NCBI GenBank assembly: GCA_949443285.1
Contig: CASSLW010000007.1
Location: forward strand, 1 to 64,000
DNA from: an uncultured Clostridia bacterium
GTDB lineage: Bacteria; Bacillota; Clostridia; TANB77; CAG-508
Length of the DNA: 64,000 nt
Direction: 5' to 3'
In this document: piece by piece, positions 11,407-21,821 of the stretch
How the letters are laid out: each line of letters starts with the position of its first letter
How positions within the stretch are numbered: the stretch's first letter is position 1
Program-made: the position numbers and the translations under genes
Notes under the pieces: model-generated
What the model was told of the DNA's origin: nothing
Databases searched by the model: none
Seen by the model: only the letters and a program-made list of their open reading frames with translations

Positions 11407-11967
11407 TTAATTTACTACTTCTTCTCTTTTCTTCTCTAAAATACCTATAATATTGTCGAAATTTTCCTTATCCCATTTTACAAAAGTATAACTTCTATCG
11501 TCATTCTTTCTTGCTGCTTTCATATCCTCAATTGAAACATATTTTAAATCACTAACTTCTTCTTCTTGCATAGTGTAATCATCTAATTTATAATCAACTA
11601 TTGAAAAATAGCTATATGTAAAGTCTCTAACTGTTTTTTGCGTCTCAGCATTAGTCTTCTCAAATTTACTAACATTTATTAATTCAAATTTTTCTAATGG
11701 TATTTCTACTCCTATCTCTTCCGCTGTTTCTCTTTGAATAGCTTGTAATGGCGTTTCTCCACTGTCTGCATGTCCACCTGTACGGCTCCAGATATTTGGA
11801 TTTGATGGTTTTGTTGCTGATCTTTTTTGGAATAACAACTCTCCATTTTTGTTCATTATCCACACTCCAACATGTGTATGCCATAAACCTTGTTGATGCA
11901 CCGTTTTTCTGTCCTCTACTCTTCCTGTTATTTTTCCGTTTTCGTCTAACACGTCTATTAGTTCCAT
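11407..11967 (-). CDS. NUDIX hydrolase (IPP isomerase-like)
   Basis: GGHADSGETPLQAIQRETAEEIGVEI NUDIX box. Confidence 0.85.
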   Translation of the reverse strand: MELIDVLDENGKITGRVEDRKTVHQQGLWHTHVGVWIMNKNGELLFQKRSATKPSNPNIWSRTGGHADSGETPLQAIQRETAEEIGVEIPLEKFELINVSKFEKTNAETQKTVRDFTYSYFSIVDYKLDDYTMQEEEVSDLKYVSIEDMKAARKNDDRSYTFVKWDKENFDNIIGILEKKREEVVN

Positions 11968-12132
11968 ATTTATCGCCTCCTAGTTCTCTATTTTACCATA
12001 TATTTTTAAAAGTTACTAGTCCTTTTAAAACTTTTTTGCCTCTCCCCCCAAAAATCCAAGAGTGTTTTTTAGGTCTGTCCCCAAATGCACACAATAATTT
12101 AAGGAAGTCCATTTAGACTTCCTCGTTTTTAG

Positions 12133-13791
12133 TTAGAATGCAATTTTTTGTACGATGAAAATTCCATCTTCAGAAGATTCTACATATTCAAGATTAACTT
12201 TAGTTCCTTGCTTCAGTAATACTTGTCTATTACTATTTTTTATTGAAGACATATACAAATTACTATCTCCGTCAATTGTAAAATAATAGAATGTACAACC
12301 ATCAATTTCAGCTTGGTACAATTCCTGAATATTTCCTTCTGTTTTAGACACTTCCTGTACTCCTGTTACAGATAGTTCCATTCCTAGTTTTTCTTTGTAG
12401 AGATTTAAACATGTTTCTAAGTTTTCAGCTTGTACAGCTTTTGTATAGTCTTTTACATTGCAAAGAGCATACCGTTGTACTAACCCTGCCTTGTCTTTTA
12501 AAAGCATAAAATATGTTTCAAAACCATCCACATTGATTACTGTTGGAAATGTCGCAGTATATCTCAAATCTTGTACTAAACTTTCTACTGCTTGCTGTGC
12601 TGAGCTTTCTTCTGCACCTGCACATTCATAGTAAGTTATTTTACCAGTTCTAGGATTTGCTAAGATAAATCCAACGTTTGATTCTGCTACACTTGCTGGA
12701 GTTACTCCTGTGTAAAATACAATATCATTGTTTGCAGTTATTACTGTATTGTATCCTGCAAAATTTTCTTCATCATCTTTTTGATTTCGATATTCATAAG
12801 ATGTATTCAAGACGTCAGTTTTACTAAAAATACTATTAAACCAGCCATTTACATAGGTTTGATTATACTTAGTTACTTCCATTAAATATGATAAATCATA
12901 CGCATGCTCTACCCATTCTGGTAATTCTTCTGTTTTGTACTCTTCGCTTTCACCTGTACTTGCATTTGTAATAATAAAAGAGTTTTCTTTCGCTCCACCA
13001 AATACGCCTATAGTAGGTGTTCTAACAGATGTTATATAATATGGCTTTCCGTTTTCATCAATTTCAAAAAAGGAACTTCCAAATATATAAGTTGGATATT
13101 GCATTCTTAAATGCCGCTTCAGTTTTTGTCCAAAACATGCACTTGGAGAATACCTAATTGGTTCTTCCAATTGAACATATTTTGCTTCTTGATTTTCAAT
13201 GTTGACAAGAACATAACCAGGAATTCCACTATCTTTTGCTTTTAGGTATTTAAAAAAACCTCCATAGCTTAATTCTGAAATTCTATAAAATTCTCCTTGA
13301 TATTTTATTAAGTTATATTCGTCTTCAACTTCATACCAAGTAGCATTTTTTATATTGCCTATTGTTCTGTCTCCAAGTTTTTGCGCAGTTTCCATATCTA
13401 CAATCGGTACTTGAATTTGATTAGTTATATTAGGAATATCCTTTTCAAAGTCCCCTTGTTCAATTTCTACCATTTCGTGATAACGAGATGCTCTGAACAT
13501 AGTTACAGATAAACATCCTCCAATAAGTAAGTAACTTACTATTGAAGCTAAAGCTACAAGCAGAACCTTTGCTCTAATTCTTTCAAATCCATAAAGCCAG
13601 TACTCTATTGCAGTCATAATTACAATTACAATCAATAGGCAGAATATAAAACCTATAGACCGAATGTTTAAAGCTGGCATAAACAAATACATCAATACAG
13701 CTACTACCAATACTATTACAAGCACTTGTACAAGTAATGTCATAAGAACTCTACATACTTGCATCCTGTTTACTATCCGTTCGTTTTTCAT
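12133..13791 (-). CDS. membrane protein of unknown function containing four in-frame CGG codons
   Basis: 552-aa open frame with N-terminal TM helices; CGG at 13777-13779, 13660-13662, 13114-13116, 12472-12474. Confidence 0.75.
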   Translation of the reverse strand: MKNERIVNRMQVCRVLMTLLVQVLVIVLVVAVLMYLFMPALNIRSIGFIFCLLIVIVIMTAIEYWLYGFERIRAKVLLVALASIVSYLLIGGCLSVTMFRASRYHEMVEIEQGDFEKDIPNITNQIQVPIVDMETAQKLGDRTIGNIKNATWYEVEDEYNLIKYQGEFYRISELSYGGFFKYLKAKDSGIPGYVLVNIENQEAKYVQLEEPIRYSPSACFGQKLKRHLRMQYPTYIFGSSFFEIDENGKPYYITSVRTPTIGVFGGAKENSFIITNASTGESEEYKTEELPEWVEHAYDLSYLMEVTKYNQTYVNGWFNSIFSKTDVLNTSYEYRNQKDDEENFAGYNTVITANNDIVFYTGVTPASVAESNVGFILANPRTGKITYYECAGAEESSAQQAVESLVQDLRYTATFPTVINVDGFETYFMLLKDKAGLVQRYALCNVKDYTKAVQAENLETCLNLYKEKLGMELSVTGVQEVSKTEGNIQELYQAEIDGCTFYYFTIDGDSNLYMSSIKNSNRQVLLKQGTKVNLEYVESSEDGIFIVQKIAF

Positions 13792-13922
13792 GTTGTCCCA
13801 ACCTTTCTATTAGATAGTATCTCTAAAATATATAACTCTCTTTGGAGTTACATAAATATTGTACCATAATTTTACTTATTTGGCAACCTGCCCATTAGGG
13901 ATATTTCCTTTTGGACATGTGT

Positions 13923-13970
13923 GTCCCCAGTGGCAAAAAATTGCCAAAAAGGTCCGTCCCCTTTGGCAAT
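13923..13970. repeat. family A palindromic repeat
   Basis: ccccagtggcaaaaaattgccaaaaaggtccgtcccctttggca. Confidence 0.8.
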
Positions 13971-13978
13971 TTTAACAA

Positions 13979-16546
13979 TTATTTAGTTACCCATTTAATT
14001 AAATTCAAGTTTGCTGGTTCTAACAACATTTCATGTTTTGGCATAATCCTAAAAGTATAGCCATAATTTCCGCCAGTTGTTAAACCTATTTTTGCTGTAT
14101 AATAATACTTCTTTTCTTCCTCATCAGAATCCGTTAATTCCATTGGAATTATACTAACATTTTCTACAATTCCATTGTCTAGGATTTTTCCATAGTAACA
14201 TTCTACTGTTACATTTTCAACTGAGATGTTTGGAAGTTCTATTTCACAAGCTACGTCTATGTTGTTTCCGGCGTCTATTGTAATATTATCTAGGTTATTT
14301 ACTTGTACTATTTTTATGTCTTTCCAATTCATATATAAATCTTTTTTCCAAGCGTTATATCCTGCTACATTGTCTACATCTTCGTAATATTTTTTTGTTA
14401 GTTTGCATAATGGCATATATAAGTTATTTGTATAGTCTACTAGCATTCTTGCTGTGCTGTATTTTCCACCTGTTGTGATTATTGAATTTTTCATTATTTC
14501 TATCCATTTTTTTGATAGTCCATTTTTGTCTTTTTCGTAATATGTTGGTATTATTTTTTCTTCTAAGGTTCTATACATGCTTTGGCTGTCTGCGTGGTCT
14601 TGTGCTTCGTAACTATCGTATTCGCTATTATTTCCAATTGTCCAGCCGTTAGTTTGGTCATAGCCTTCTGCCCACCAACCGTCTAATACACTGAAGTTTA
14701 TTACTCCGTTTACAGATGCTTTTTGTCCACTTGTTCCTGATGCTTCCATTGGTCTTCTTGGGTTGTTTAACCATACGTCTACACCACTAATTAGGTATCT
14801 TGACATTGCTATGTTGTAGTTTTCTAGTAAGAAGATTTTTCCTTTGAATTGTGGCATCATTGATACTTGATGTATGTATTTTATTAAATCTTGTCCCTCT
14901 TTGTCTGCTGGATGTGCTTTTCCTGCAAATATTAGTTGTACTGGTCTATCTTGATTGTTTAGTATTTGTGTTATTCTTTCTAGGTCTTTGAATATTAGTG
15001 TTGCTCTTTTATATGTTGCAAATCTTCTTGCAAATCCTATTGTTAGTGCATTTGGGTCTAATTTTGATACTATTTCGTTTATTTCTTCATAGCTGTATCC
15101 TGACCTCCTTAGTCTCTCTGTTGTGTTTTCTTTTACTAGTTTTAGTAATTTTACTTTTCTTTCTGTATGTACATCCCATAGTTTGTCATCTGGTATGTTT
15201 CTTATTTTTTCCCATACTTGGTCTTGATGCATACTGTCTTGCCAATATGGCATTAAGTATTTGTTGTAAAGTTCTTTCATTCTTGGCGCTAACCATGAAC
15301 ATGTGTGGATACCATTTGTTACATATTCTATTGGAGATTCGTTTGCTGCAATTTCTGGCCAAACTTCTCCGAATAACTCTCTTGAAACTGCTCCATGCAA
15401 TTTACTTACACCGTTTTTCTTTCCAGCTATTTTAAGTGCTAGTATTCCCATATTAAATCCTGGGTCTAACTCTTTTCCTGGCTTCATTCCTAGCATCAAG
15501 AATTCTTCTCTTGATAATCCTAATCTTGGCCAAAAGTCTTTAAAATATTTTTCTACTAGTGCTACTGGGAATATGTCATTTCCTGCTGGTACTGGTGTAT
15601 GTGTTGTAAATACTGTTTTTGAGCTTGCTATGTCTTTTGCTACTTCAAATGACACTTGTTTTTCTTTTATTATGTTTTTGATTATTTCTAAATTTAAAAA
15701 TGCTGAGTGTCCTTCGTTCATATGATATACTGTTGGTTTTAATTTCAAGTATTTTGTAAGTAAATCAACACCTGCTTGACCTAACACTATTTCTTGGCGT
15801 ATTCTCATTTCTTGGTCTCCGCCATATAGTCTTAGTGTTACGTCTCTATCTTCTGGGTTATTTTTTTCTATGTCAGAGTCTAACAAATATAGTTTTACTC
15901 TTCCTACATTGATTTGCCAAACTTTTAGGTAAAGTCTTCTTTTTGGAAATTTTACAAATATGATTAAATCTTCTCCCTCTTCTGTTTTTACTGGGTTTAT
16001 TGGTAAATCATATAAATCTATATTGTTGTATTCTGTTTCTTGGTCTCCATATCCATTTATTTTTTGATTAAAATAGCCATTTTTATATAGTAGTCCAACT
16101 GCTACTAGTGGAATTCCTAAATCACTTGCAGACTTTAGGTGGTCTCCTGATAATATTCCAAGCCCACCAGAATAAATCGGAATAGTTTGGTCTAATCCGT
16201 ATTCTGCTGAAAAGTATGCAATTAAGTCATTTTTCTCTTCTGGATATTTTTTTGAAAACCACGTATTTTTGCTGTTCATATAATTTTCAAAATCTTGTGA
16301 TAATTTATCATATTCTTTTAAAAATGATATGTCTTTTGCTACATCTTCTAGTCTTTCTTGTGATACGTGTTTTAAGAATTTTACTGGATTTTTATTTGAT
16401 TGCTCCCATAAATCTCCGTCAATTTTTTTGAATAGTCTTAAAAATTCTGTGTTCCAAGACCACCATAAATTATTGGCTATTTCTGATAATTTTTCAATTC
16501 TTTTTGGTAATTGTGGATTTACTGTAATCCTATTGAATAAATACAT
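13979..16546 (-). CDS. glgP: alpha-glucan phosphorylase
   Basis: NNLWWSWNTEFLRLF; YFSAEYGL; NPRRPMEASGTSGQKASVNG. Confidence 0.93.
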   Translation of the reverse strand: MYLFNRITVNPQLPKRIEKLSEIANNLWWSWNTEFLRLFKKIDGDLWEQSNKNPVKFLKHVSQERLEDVAKDISFLKEYDKLSQDFENYMNSKNTWFSKKYPEEKNDLIAYFSAEYGLDQTIPIYSGGLGILSGDHLKSASDLGIPLVAVGLLYKNGYFNQKINGYGDQETEYNNIDLYDLPINPVKTEEGEDLIIFVKFPKRRLYLKVWQINVGRVKLYLLDSDIEKNNPEDRDVTLRLYGGDQEMRIRQEIVLGQAGVDLLTKYLKLKPTVYHMNEGHSAFLNLEIIKNIIKEKQVSFEVAKDIASSKTVFTTHTPVPAGNDIFPVALVEKYFKDFWPRLGLSREEFLMLGMKPGKELDPGFNMGILALKIAGKKNGVSKLHGAVSRELFGEVWPEIAANESPIEYVTNGIHTCSWLAPRMKELYNKYLMPYWQDSMHQDQVWEKIRNIPDDKLWDVHTERKVKLLKLVKENTTERLRRSGYSYEEINEIVSKLDPNALTIGFARRFATYKRATLIFKDLERITQILNNQDRPVQLIFAGKAHPADKEGQDLIKYIHQVSMMPQFKGKIFLLENYNIAMSRYLISGVDVWLNNPRRPMEASGTSGQKASVNGVINFSVLDGWWAEGYDQTNGWTIGNNSEYDSYEAQDHADSQSMYRTLEEKIIPTYYEKDKNGLSKKWIEIMKNSIITTGGKYSTARMLVDYTNNLYMPLCKLTKKYYEDVDNVAGYNAWKKDLYMNWKDIKIVQVNNLDNITIDAGNNIDVACEIELPNISVENVTVECYYGKILDNGIVENVSIIPMELTDSDEEEKKYYYTAKIGLTTGGNYGYTFRIMPKHEMLLEPANLNLIKWVTK

Positions 16547-16642
16547 TTTTTCTTTATTCCTCCTTTGTGTTTTTAGTGCTTTTTCTTTTGGTTTTTTACA
16601 TATATATTATCTACTAACTACTTCTATTTGTCAAATGTTTTT

Positions 16643-17407
16643 TCAAAAAATTCTAACAATATCATTATAGGTAACAAAAATTGATAATGCTATTAAAATT
16701 GAAAATCCAAGTAGCTGTATATTTATTTCAGTTTTTTCTTTTAATGGTTTCCTTCTAACCTCTTCTATCAACAAAATTAATATCTTTCCACCATCAAGTG
16801 CTGGAATTGGCAAAAGGTTTGTAACCCCAAGCGAAATTGATATTAGTGATAACATATATACAAATTCTTTTATTCCATTCGTTTTAGACACAACTTCTGA
16901 TATCCCAACAATACCAGTCATTTGGTCCACTCCAACCTTCCCCGTAAATAATTGTTTTACATTATCAGCAACAGAAACTACAAATTCATTTGTTAGCTCT
17001 TGACCTTTTGCTAATCTATTTACAAACGTATCTTCTGCTGGAGCTAATTTTACAATACTTACAGCCAAAATAAAATAAACTACAATTGAAAATATTATAT
17101 TAACTGCTGGTCCAGCTAGTACAATTGCCATTCTTCTTGGTATGCTTGCTTTTGAAAAAGACCTGGTATCTTCTGACCTTTCGTCTTCACCTTCCATACT
17201 TACAAATCCGCCTAATGGTACTAATCTTAAGGCATATTTAGTTTCTTTTCCTTGCTTTTTCCATATTGTTGGACCAAAGCCTATGGCAAACTCATTTACT
17301 TTAACGTTACATAGTTTTGCAACTGTGAAATGGCCTAATTCATGTATAAATATTAGAAATCCTAATAAAAATATTATTTTTATTGCTGATATTAAAAACA
17401 CTATCAA
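16643..17407 (-). CDS. rseP: RIP zinc metalloprotease (site-2 protease family), short, no clear PDZ domain
   Basis: HELGHFTVAK; NLLPIPALDGGKI; 254 aa. Confidence 0.85.
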   Translation of the reverse strand: MIVFLISAIKIIFLLGFLIFIHELGHFTVAKLCNVKVNEFAIGFGPTIWKKQGKETKYALRLVPLGGFVSMEGEDERSEDTRSFSKASIPRRMAIVLAGPAVNIIFSIVVYFILAVSIVKLAPAEDTFVNRLAKGQELTNEFVVSVADNVKQLFTGKVGVDQMTGIVGISEVVSKTNGIKEFVYMLSLISISLGVTNLLPIPALDGGKILILLIEEVRRKPLKEKTEINIQLLGFSILIALSIFVTYNDIVRIF

Positions 17408-17430
17408 ACTATTACCTCCTTAATATCTAT

Positions 17431-17518
17431 TGGTGTCCATTGGGGACGTTTCTTTTTGGACAAAAATGTCCATTTGGAAACGTCCCTATGGGACATTTTT
17501 GTCCACTTGGGACACTTC
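17431..17518. repeat. family B palindromic repeat
   Basis: gtccattggggacgtttctttttggacaaaaatgtccatttggaaacgtccc...gtccacttgggacac. Confidence 0.8.
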
Positions 17519-17580
17519 TTCTTTGTTACTTTTCATATAGTAAAGCAGAAAACATCTATATTTGGTTTTCTGCTTTTGTT

Positions 17581-18384
17581 TTATATTAATGTAAATAATG
17601 CATATGCAAATGGTGCTAGAAATATCAAACTATCAATTCTGTCTAACATTCCACCATGTCCTGGTATTAAATTGCTATAATCTTTTATATCTACAAATCT
17701 TTTGATTGCAGATGCTGAAAAATCTCCAATTTGACCAATTAAGCTTAATACAACACCTATCAATGCTATATATATATATGAATAATCCATTCCTAAATAA
17801 TTATTTACTACATATGTATATGCAAGCATTAAAAGAACTGCTCCTATTGTCCCACCTATACAACCTTCAATTGATTTTTTAGGACTAACTTTACTGAATT
17901 TGTGCTTTCCAATTGCTCTTCCTATAAAATATGCAAAAATATCAGTTCCCCAAGCTGCCATAAGTGCATACCAGATTAATATTTTTCCATTTGGCATTCC
18001 GTCAATAAATGCTACAAACATTATGAAAAATACTACATAGAAAATTCCTATAAATGTGTATGCAATATCTTTAAATGATATTTTCATATCTGTTGCTATT
18101 ACGTGTGCAAATAATACTAGTAATATTGTTGGCACTCCTAATGTTATTATTGTTTTTAAATATGTTTCTGGTACTATATGTATAATTGCTATACTAAAAC
18201 AACTTACATATCCTACCCATTTTACTGGTTTTGATACTTTTGATACTGCATTAAAATATTCGCTCATTGCAAGTAATGCAATTATTGATAAAGCTATATC
18301 TACTAATACTTTGTCTCCAATTAGCAAAATTACTAATACTAATGGAAATCCTAATAAACTTGATGTTATTCTTTGTATATCCAT
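17581..18384 (-). CDS. cdsA: phosphatidate cytidylyltransferase
   Basis: SPKKSIEGCIGG; KDYSNLIPGHGGMLDRIDS. Confidence 0.93.
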   Translation of the reverse strand: MDIQRITSSLLGFPLVLVILLIGDKVLVDIALSIIALLAMSEYFNAVSKVSKPVKWVGYVSCFSIAIIHIVPETYLKTIITLGVPTILLVLFAHVIATDMKISFKDIAYTFIGIFYVVFFIMFVAFIDGMPNGKILIWYALMAAWGTDIFAYFIGRAIGKHKFSKVSPKKSIEGCIGGTIGAVLLMLAYTYVVNNYLGMDYSYIYIALIGVVLSLIGQIGDFSASAIKRFVDIKDYSNLIPGHGGMLDRIDSLIFLAPFAYALFTLI

Positions 18385-18412
18385 ATTTTATCCTCTCTTG
18401 TAAAAATTTTTC

Positions 18413-19126
18413 TTAATTTGCTCCGAATTTTCTAGTTCTTTTTTGATATTCTATAATTGCTTCATCTAAGTCTTTTTCTTCAAAGTCTGGCCAATTTTTA
18501 TCCACAAATAAAAACTCTGCATATACTAATTGCCATGGTAAAAAATTGCTTAAACGTAATTCGCCACTTGTTCTAATTAACAAGTCTGGGTCAGGTTGAC
18601 CTTCTGTATATAAATTATTTGATACTACGTTTTCTGTTATATCTTCAATATTTATTTTTTCATCTTTTACGTCTTGTGCAACTTGCTTTATTGCATGGAT
18701 TAACTCATCTCTTCCGCCATAGTTTAAGGCGATATTAAATGTAATCCCTGTGTTATTTTCTGTTCTCTCCATACATTTTTTTATACTGTTTTGCATTTTT
18801 TCTGATAAAGCTTTTGTATCACCAATTATTTTGACTTTTATATTTTCGCTGTCCGCTCTTTTTGCATAATCATCTAAATAACTTTGGAATAACATCATTA
18901 AAGCTCCAACTTCTTCTTCAGACCTTTTCCAATTTTCTGTTGAAAATGCGTAAACTGTTATATGCTCTATTCCTATTTTGTTCGCATATCTTACTATTTT
19001 TTCAAGAGTTTTTGCTCCTTCTTTATGTCCAAAGCTTGCAATCTTGCCTCTTTGCTTTGCCCATCTTCTATTTCCATCCATTATTATTGCTATATGTTTT
19101 GGTAAATTTTCTTTGTTAAATTCCAT
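18413..19126 (-). CDS. uppS: polyprenyl diphosphate synthase (undecaprenyl-PP synthase)
   Basis: HIAIIMDGNRRWAKQRG; FSTENWKRS; DLLIRTSGELRLSNFLPWQ. Confidence 0.95.
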   Translation of the reverse strand: MEFNKENLPKHIAIIMDGNRRWAKQRGKIASFGHKEGAKTLEKIVRYANKIGIEHITVYAFSTENWKRSEEEVGALMMLFQSYLDDYAKRADSENIKVKIIGDTKALSEKMQNSIKKCMERTENNTGITFNIALNYGGRDELIHAIKQVAQDVKDEKINIEDITENVVSNNLYTEGQPDPDLLIRTSGELRLSNFLPWQLVYAEFLFVDKNWPDFEEKDLDEAIIEYQKRTRKFGAN

Positions 19127-19139
19127 TTCTTTCTCCCCT

Positions 19140-19253
19140 GATGTTTTTGGGGACGGAGCAAAAAAACATCACTTTTCTATTTTCAATTAAAAAATTATTC
19201 CTTTAATATATTTTCCAAATGATGTTTTTTTGCTCCGTCCCCAAAAACATCAT
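19140..19253. repeat. family C palindromic element, full length
   Basis: same inverted arms and similar AT-rich centre as 3952-4063; overlaps the ispA stop codon. Confidence 0.85.
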
Positions 19254-20138
19254 TTATTTCGATTTTGAATATAAAGCGCAAGTCCTTTTAAAAATTCCGC
19301 TTTTTCTCCATAATCACTTACTTCATTTATTGCTTCTTTTGTTATTTCGTCCAATATTTTTTTTGCTCCTTCTAAACCATATTTAGAAACATATGTACAT
19401 TTTTCCAATTCTTTGTCATTTCCAACTGGCTTTCCTAGAATCTCTTCATTTCCTTCTTCTGACAAGATGTCATCTTTTATTTGAAATGCTAATCCTATTC
19501 TTTCGGCATAATTTGTTATTTTTTCTAAGTCTTGACTTTTTGCATTTGCTAAAATTGCTCCCATTCTAGCGCATAGTCTTAATAATGCTCCTGTCTTGTT
19601 TTTGTGTATATATTCTAATGTTTTATCAGTTATCTGTTTACTTTCATACTCAGTATCCACATATTCCCCAGCTATCATTCTATCTACTGCACTTGCAAAT
19701 TCTTTAAATACTTTTATTTTATTTGATAATTCTTCTGGTTTTGATTTTTCTAAATCGTCGCTGATTACCATATATGCTTGATTTAGCAATGCGTCTCCTG
19801 CAAGTATTGCTGTTGCTTCATTAAATTGCTTATGGTTTGTTGGCTTTCCATGCCTGATATCGTCATTATCAATTCCAGGCAAATCGTCATGAATAAGTGA
19901 AAAATTGTGTACCATTTCTATTGCTACTGCATATGGCATACATTTTTCTGTATCTTCTCTGAAAACTTGATATGTTGCAAGTACTAGTATTGGTCTTATT
20001 CTTTTTCCTCCTGCCATAAGGCTATACTCCATTGAATTGTTAAGTATTTTCTCTGGACATTCTTGTTTTCTTAGATAGTTTTCTAGTTCGTTGTTTACTA
20101 TTCCGCATATATTGTTTTAAATCTTCTTTAAACTCCAT
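19250..20138 (-). CDS. ispA: farnesyl/geranyl diphosphate synthase, in two frames joined by a +1 shift at CGGA near the N-terminus
   Basis: ATG at 20136-20138 with AAGGGG upstream reads MEFKEDLKQYM, then CGGA; +1 frame continues GIVNNELENYLRKQECPEKILNNSMEYSLMAGGKRIRP. Confidence 0.88.
20102..20105 (-). other. +1 frameshift site ATG-C-GGA-ATA in ispA
   Basis: in-frame CGG at codon 12; the unshifted frame terminates after a short basic peptide. Confidence 0.82.
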
Positions 20139-20196
20139 TGTTTCCCCTTTTTGTTAGTTTATTTAAAATATTCCAATTTAACTTGCGCCCTTTGTT

Positions 20197-20745
20197 CTAT
20201 ACGGACATAACTTCTTTTTCTTTTGCTGCTAATATTTTGTCAATTTCTTCTATGTTTTTATCTGTCATTTTTTGAATCTCGTTTTCAGCATGTTTTAGTT
20301 CATCTTCTGTAAGCATTCCTTCTTTTTGTTCTGCTTTTGCTTGGTCTATTCCTTCTCTTCTGATGCTTCTTATTGCAACTTTTGCTTCTTCTGACATTTT
20401 TCTTATATCTTTTACTAGTTCTTTTCTTCTCTCTTCATTTAATTCAGGGAAAGCTAGTCTTATTACTTTTCCGTCATTATTTGGGTTGATTCCGATGTCT
20501 GATGCTAAAATTGCTTTTTCTATTTCTTTTAGTACACTTGCATCCCAAGGTTGTATTACTATAAGTCTTGCTTCTGGTACTGATACACCAGCAACTTGAT
20601 TTATTGGTGTTGGTGTTCCATAGTAGTCTATTTTTACTTTGTTTAATATTGCTGGGTTTGCTCTTCCAGCTCTAACCTCTGATAATTTTTCGCTATATAC
20701 GCTTATTGATTTCTCCATTTTTTCTTTTAAATTTGTATAATCCAT
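20197..20745 (-). CDS. frr: ribosome recycling factor
   Basis: VRAGRANPAILNKVKIDYYGTPTPINQ; start MDYTN preceded by aggaga. Confidence 0.95.
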   Translation of the reverse strand: MDYTNLKEKMEKSISVYSEKLSEVRAGRANPAILNKVKIDYYGTPTPINQVAGVSVPEARLIVIQPWDASVLKEIEKAILASDIGINPNNDGKVIRLAFPELNEERRKELVKDIRKMSEEAKVAIRSIRREGIDQAKAEQKEGMLTEDELKHAENEIQKMTDKNIEEIDKILAAKEKEVMSV

Positions 20746-20764
20746 TTTTAATCTCTCCTTTTTA

Positions 20765-20816
20765 TTGCCACTGGGGACGGACCTTTTTGGCAATTTATTG
20801 CCATTGGGGACACTCC
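20765..20816. repeat. family A palindromic repeat
   Basis: tgccactggggacggacctttttggcaatttattgccattggggaca. Confidence 0.8.
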
Positions 20817-20877
20817 TCCTTGACTTTTTTATTTTTATTTTTTATTGTAATTTTGCAAAATGCTGCTTTCAATCAAT

Positions 20878-21585
20878 TTAAGATACGATTGTACCAATCT
20901 TTTCGCCCCTAACAGCTCTAACAATATTCTCTGGGTCATCAATCCCAAAAACTAATAATGGCATATTATTATCCCTACACATCGCAGTTGCAGTAGAATC
21001 CATGACCTTCAAATCTTTCTCCAAGACATCCATATAAGAAATTTCTGAATATCTCTCTGCATTAGGATTAACCTTAGGGTCATCTGAGTAAACTGCATCA
21101 ATAGCCTTTCCTAACAATATAATTTCAGCCCCAATTTCAGTTGCCCTTAATACAGCTGCTGTATCTGTTGTAAAATATGGGTGTCCTGTACCACATGCAA
21201 ATACAACTACTCTTCCTTTAGTTAAATGTTTTTCTGCCTTTCTTTGTATAAATGGTTCTGCTATTTCTCTCATTTCGATTGCAGTTTGCACTCTAGTAAA
21301 TATTCCCCTTGCTTCTAGTGCATCTTGCAATGCTAAGCCATTCATAGCTGTTGCAAGCATTCCCATGTAGTCTGCTGTTGTTCTTTCCATTTGATGTCCG
21401 TTTCTTCCACGCCAAAAGTTTCCACCGCCTACTACTATTCCTACTTCTACTCCCATTTCTACTATTTCTTTTACTTTGTCACATATTTTTCCTACTGTTT
21501 CTACGTTTACTCCTGTCTTTTGTTCTCCTGCTAGTGCTTCTCCGCTTAATTTTAAAAGTACTCTTTTATACTTAAGTTCTGCCAC
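20878..21585 (-). CDS. pyrH: UMP kinase
   Basis: [26 protein letters not shown]. Confidence 0.96.
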   Translation of the reverse strand: MAELKYKRVLLKLSGEALAGEQKTGVNVETVGKICDKVKEIVEMGVEVGIVVGGGNFWRGRNGHQMERTTADYMGMLATAMNGLALQDALEARGIFTRVQTAIEMREIAEPFIQRKAEKHLTKGRVVVFACGTGHPYFTTDTAAVLRATEIGAEIILLGKAIDAVYSDDPKVNPNAERYSEISYMDVLEKDLKVMDSTATAMCRDNNMPLLVFGIDDPENIVRAVRGEKIGTIVS

Positions 21586-21686
21586 TATTTTTCACTCTCC
21601 TTAATTTTTTGTTATCAGGCCCATTTTATCATATATTTCAAAAAAAAACAGTAGTTTTTAAGAATTTCTTAATATTTTCTTAATCT

Positions 21687-21780
21687 TGCCAATGGGGACG
21701 GACCTTAATGGCAATAAATTGTCAAAAAGGACCGTCCCTGTTGGCAATAAATTGCCATTAAGGTCCGTCCCCAGTGGCAG
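21687..21780. repeat. family A palindromic repeat (double)
   Basis: tgccaatggggacggaccttaatggca...tgccattaaggtccgtccccagtggca. Confidence 0.8.
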
Positions 21781-21821
21781 AATATAAAAAAACAGTATAT
21801 TCCTATACTGCCTTTTTTGTT

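Noticed and set aside
20765-21780. CRISPR array from regularly recurring GGGGACGG repeats
   Set aside because: Copies are isolated in intergenic gaps, palindromic and irregularly spaced, with no spacer structure or cas genes.
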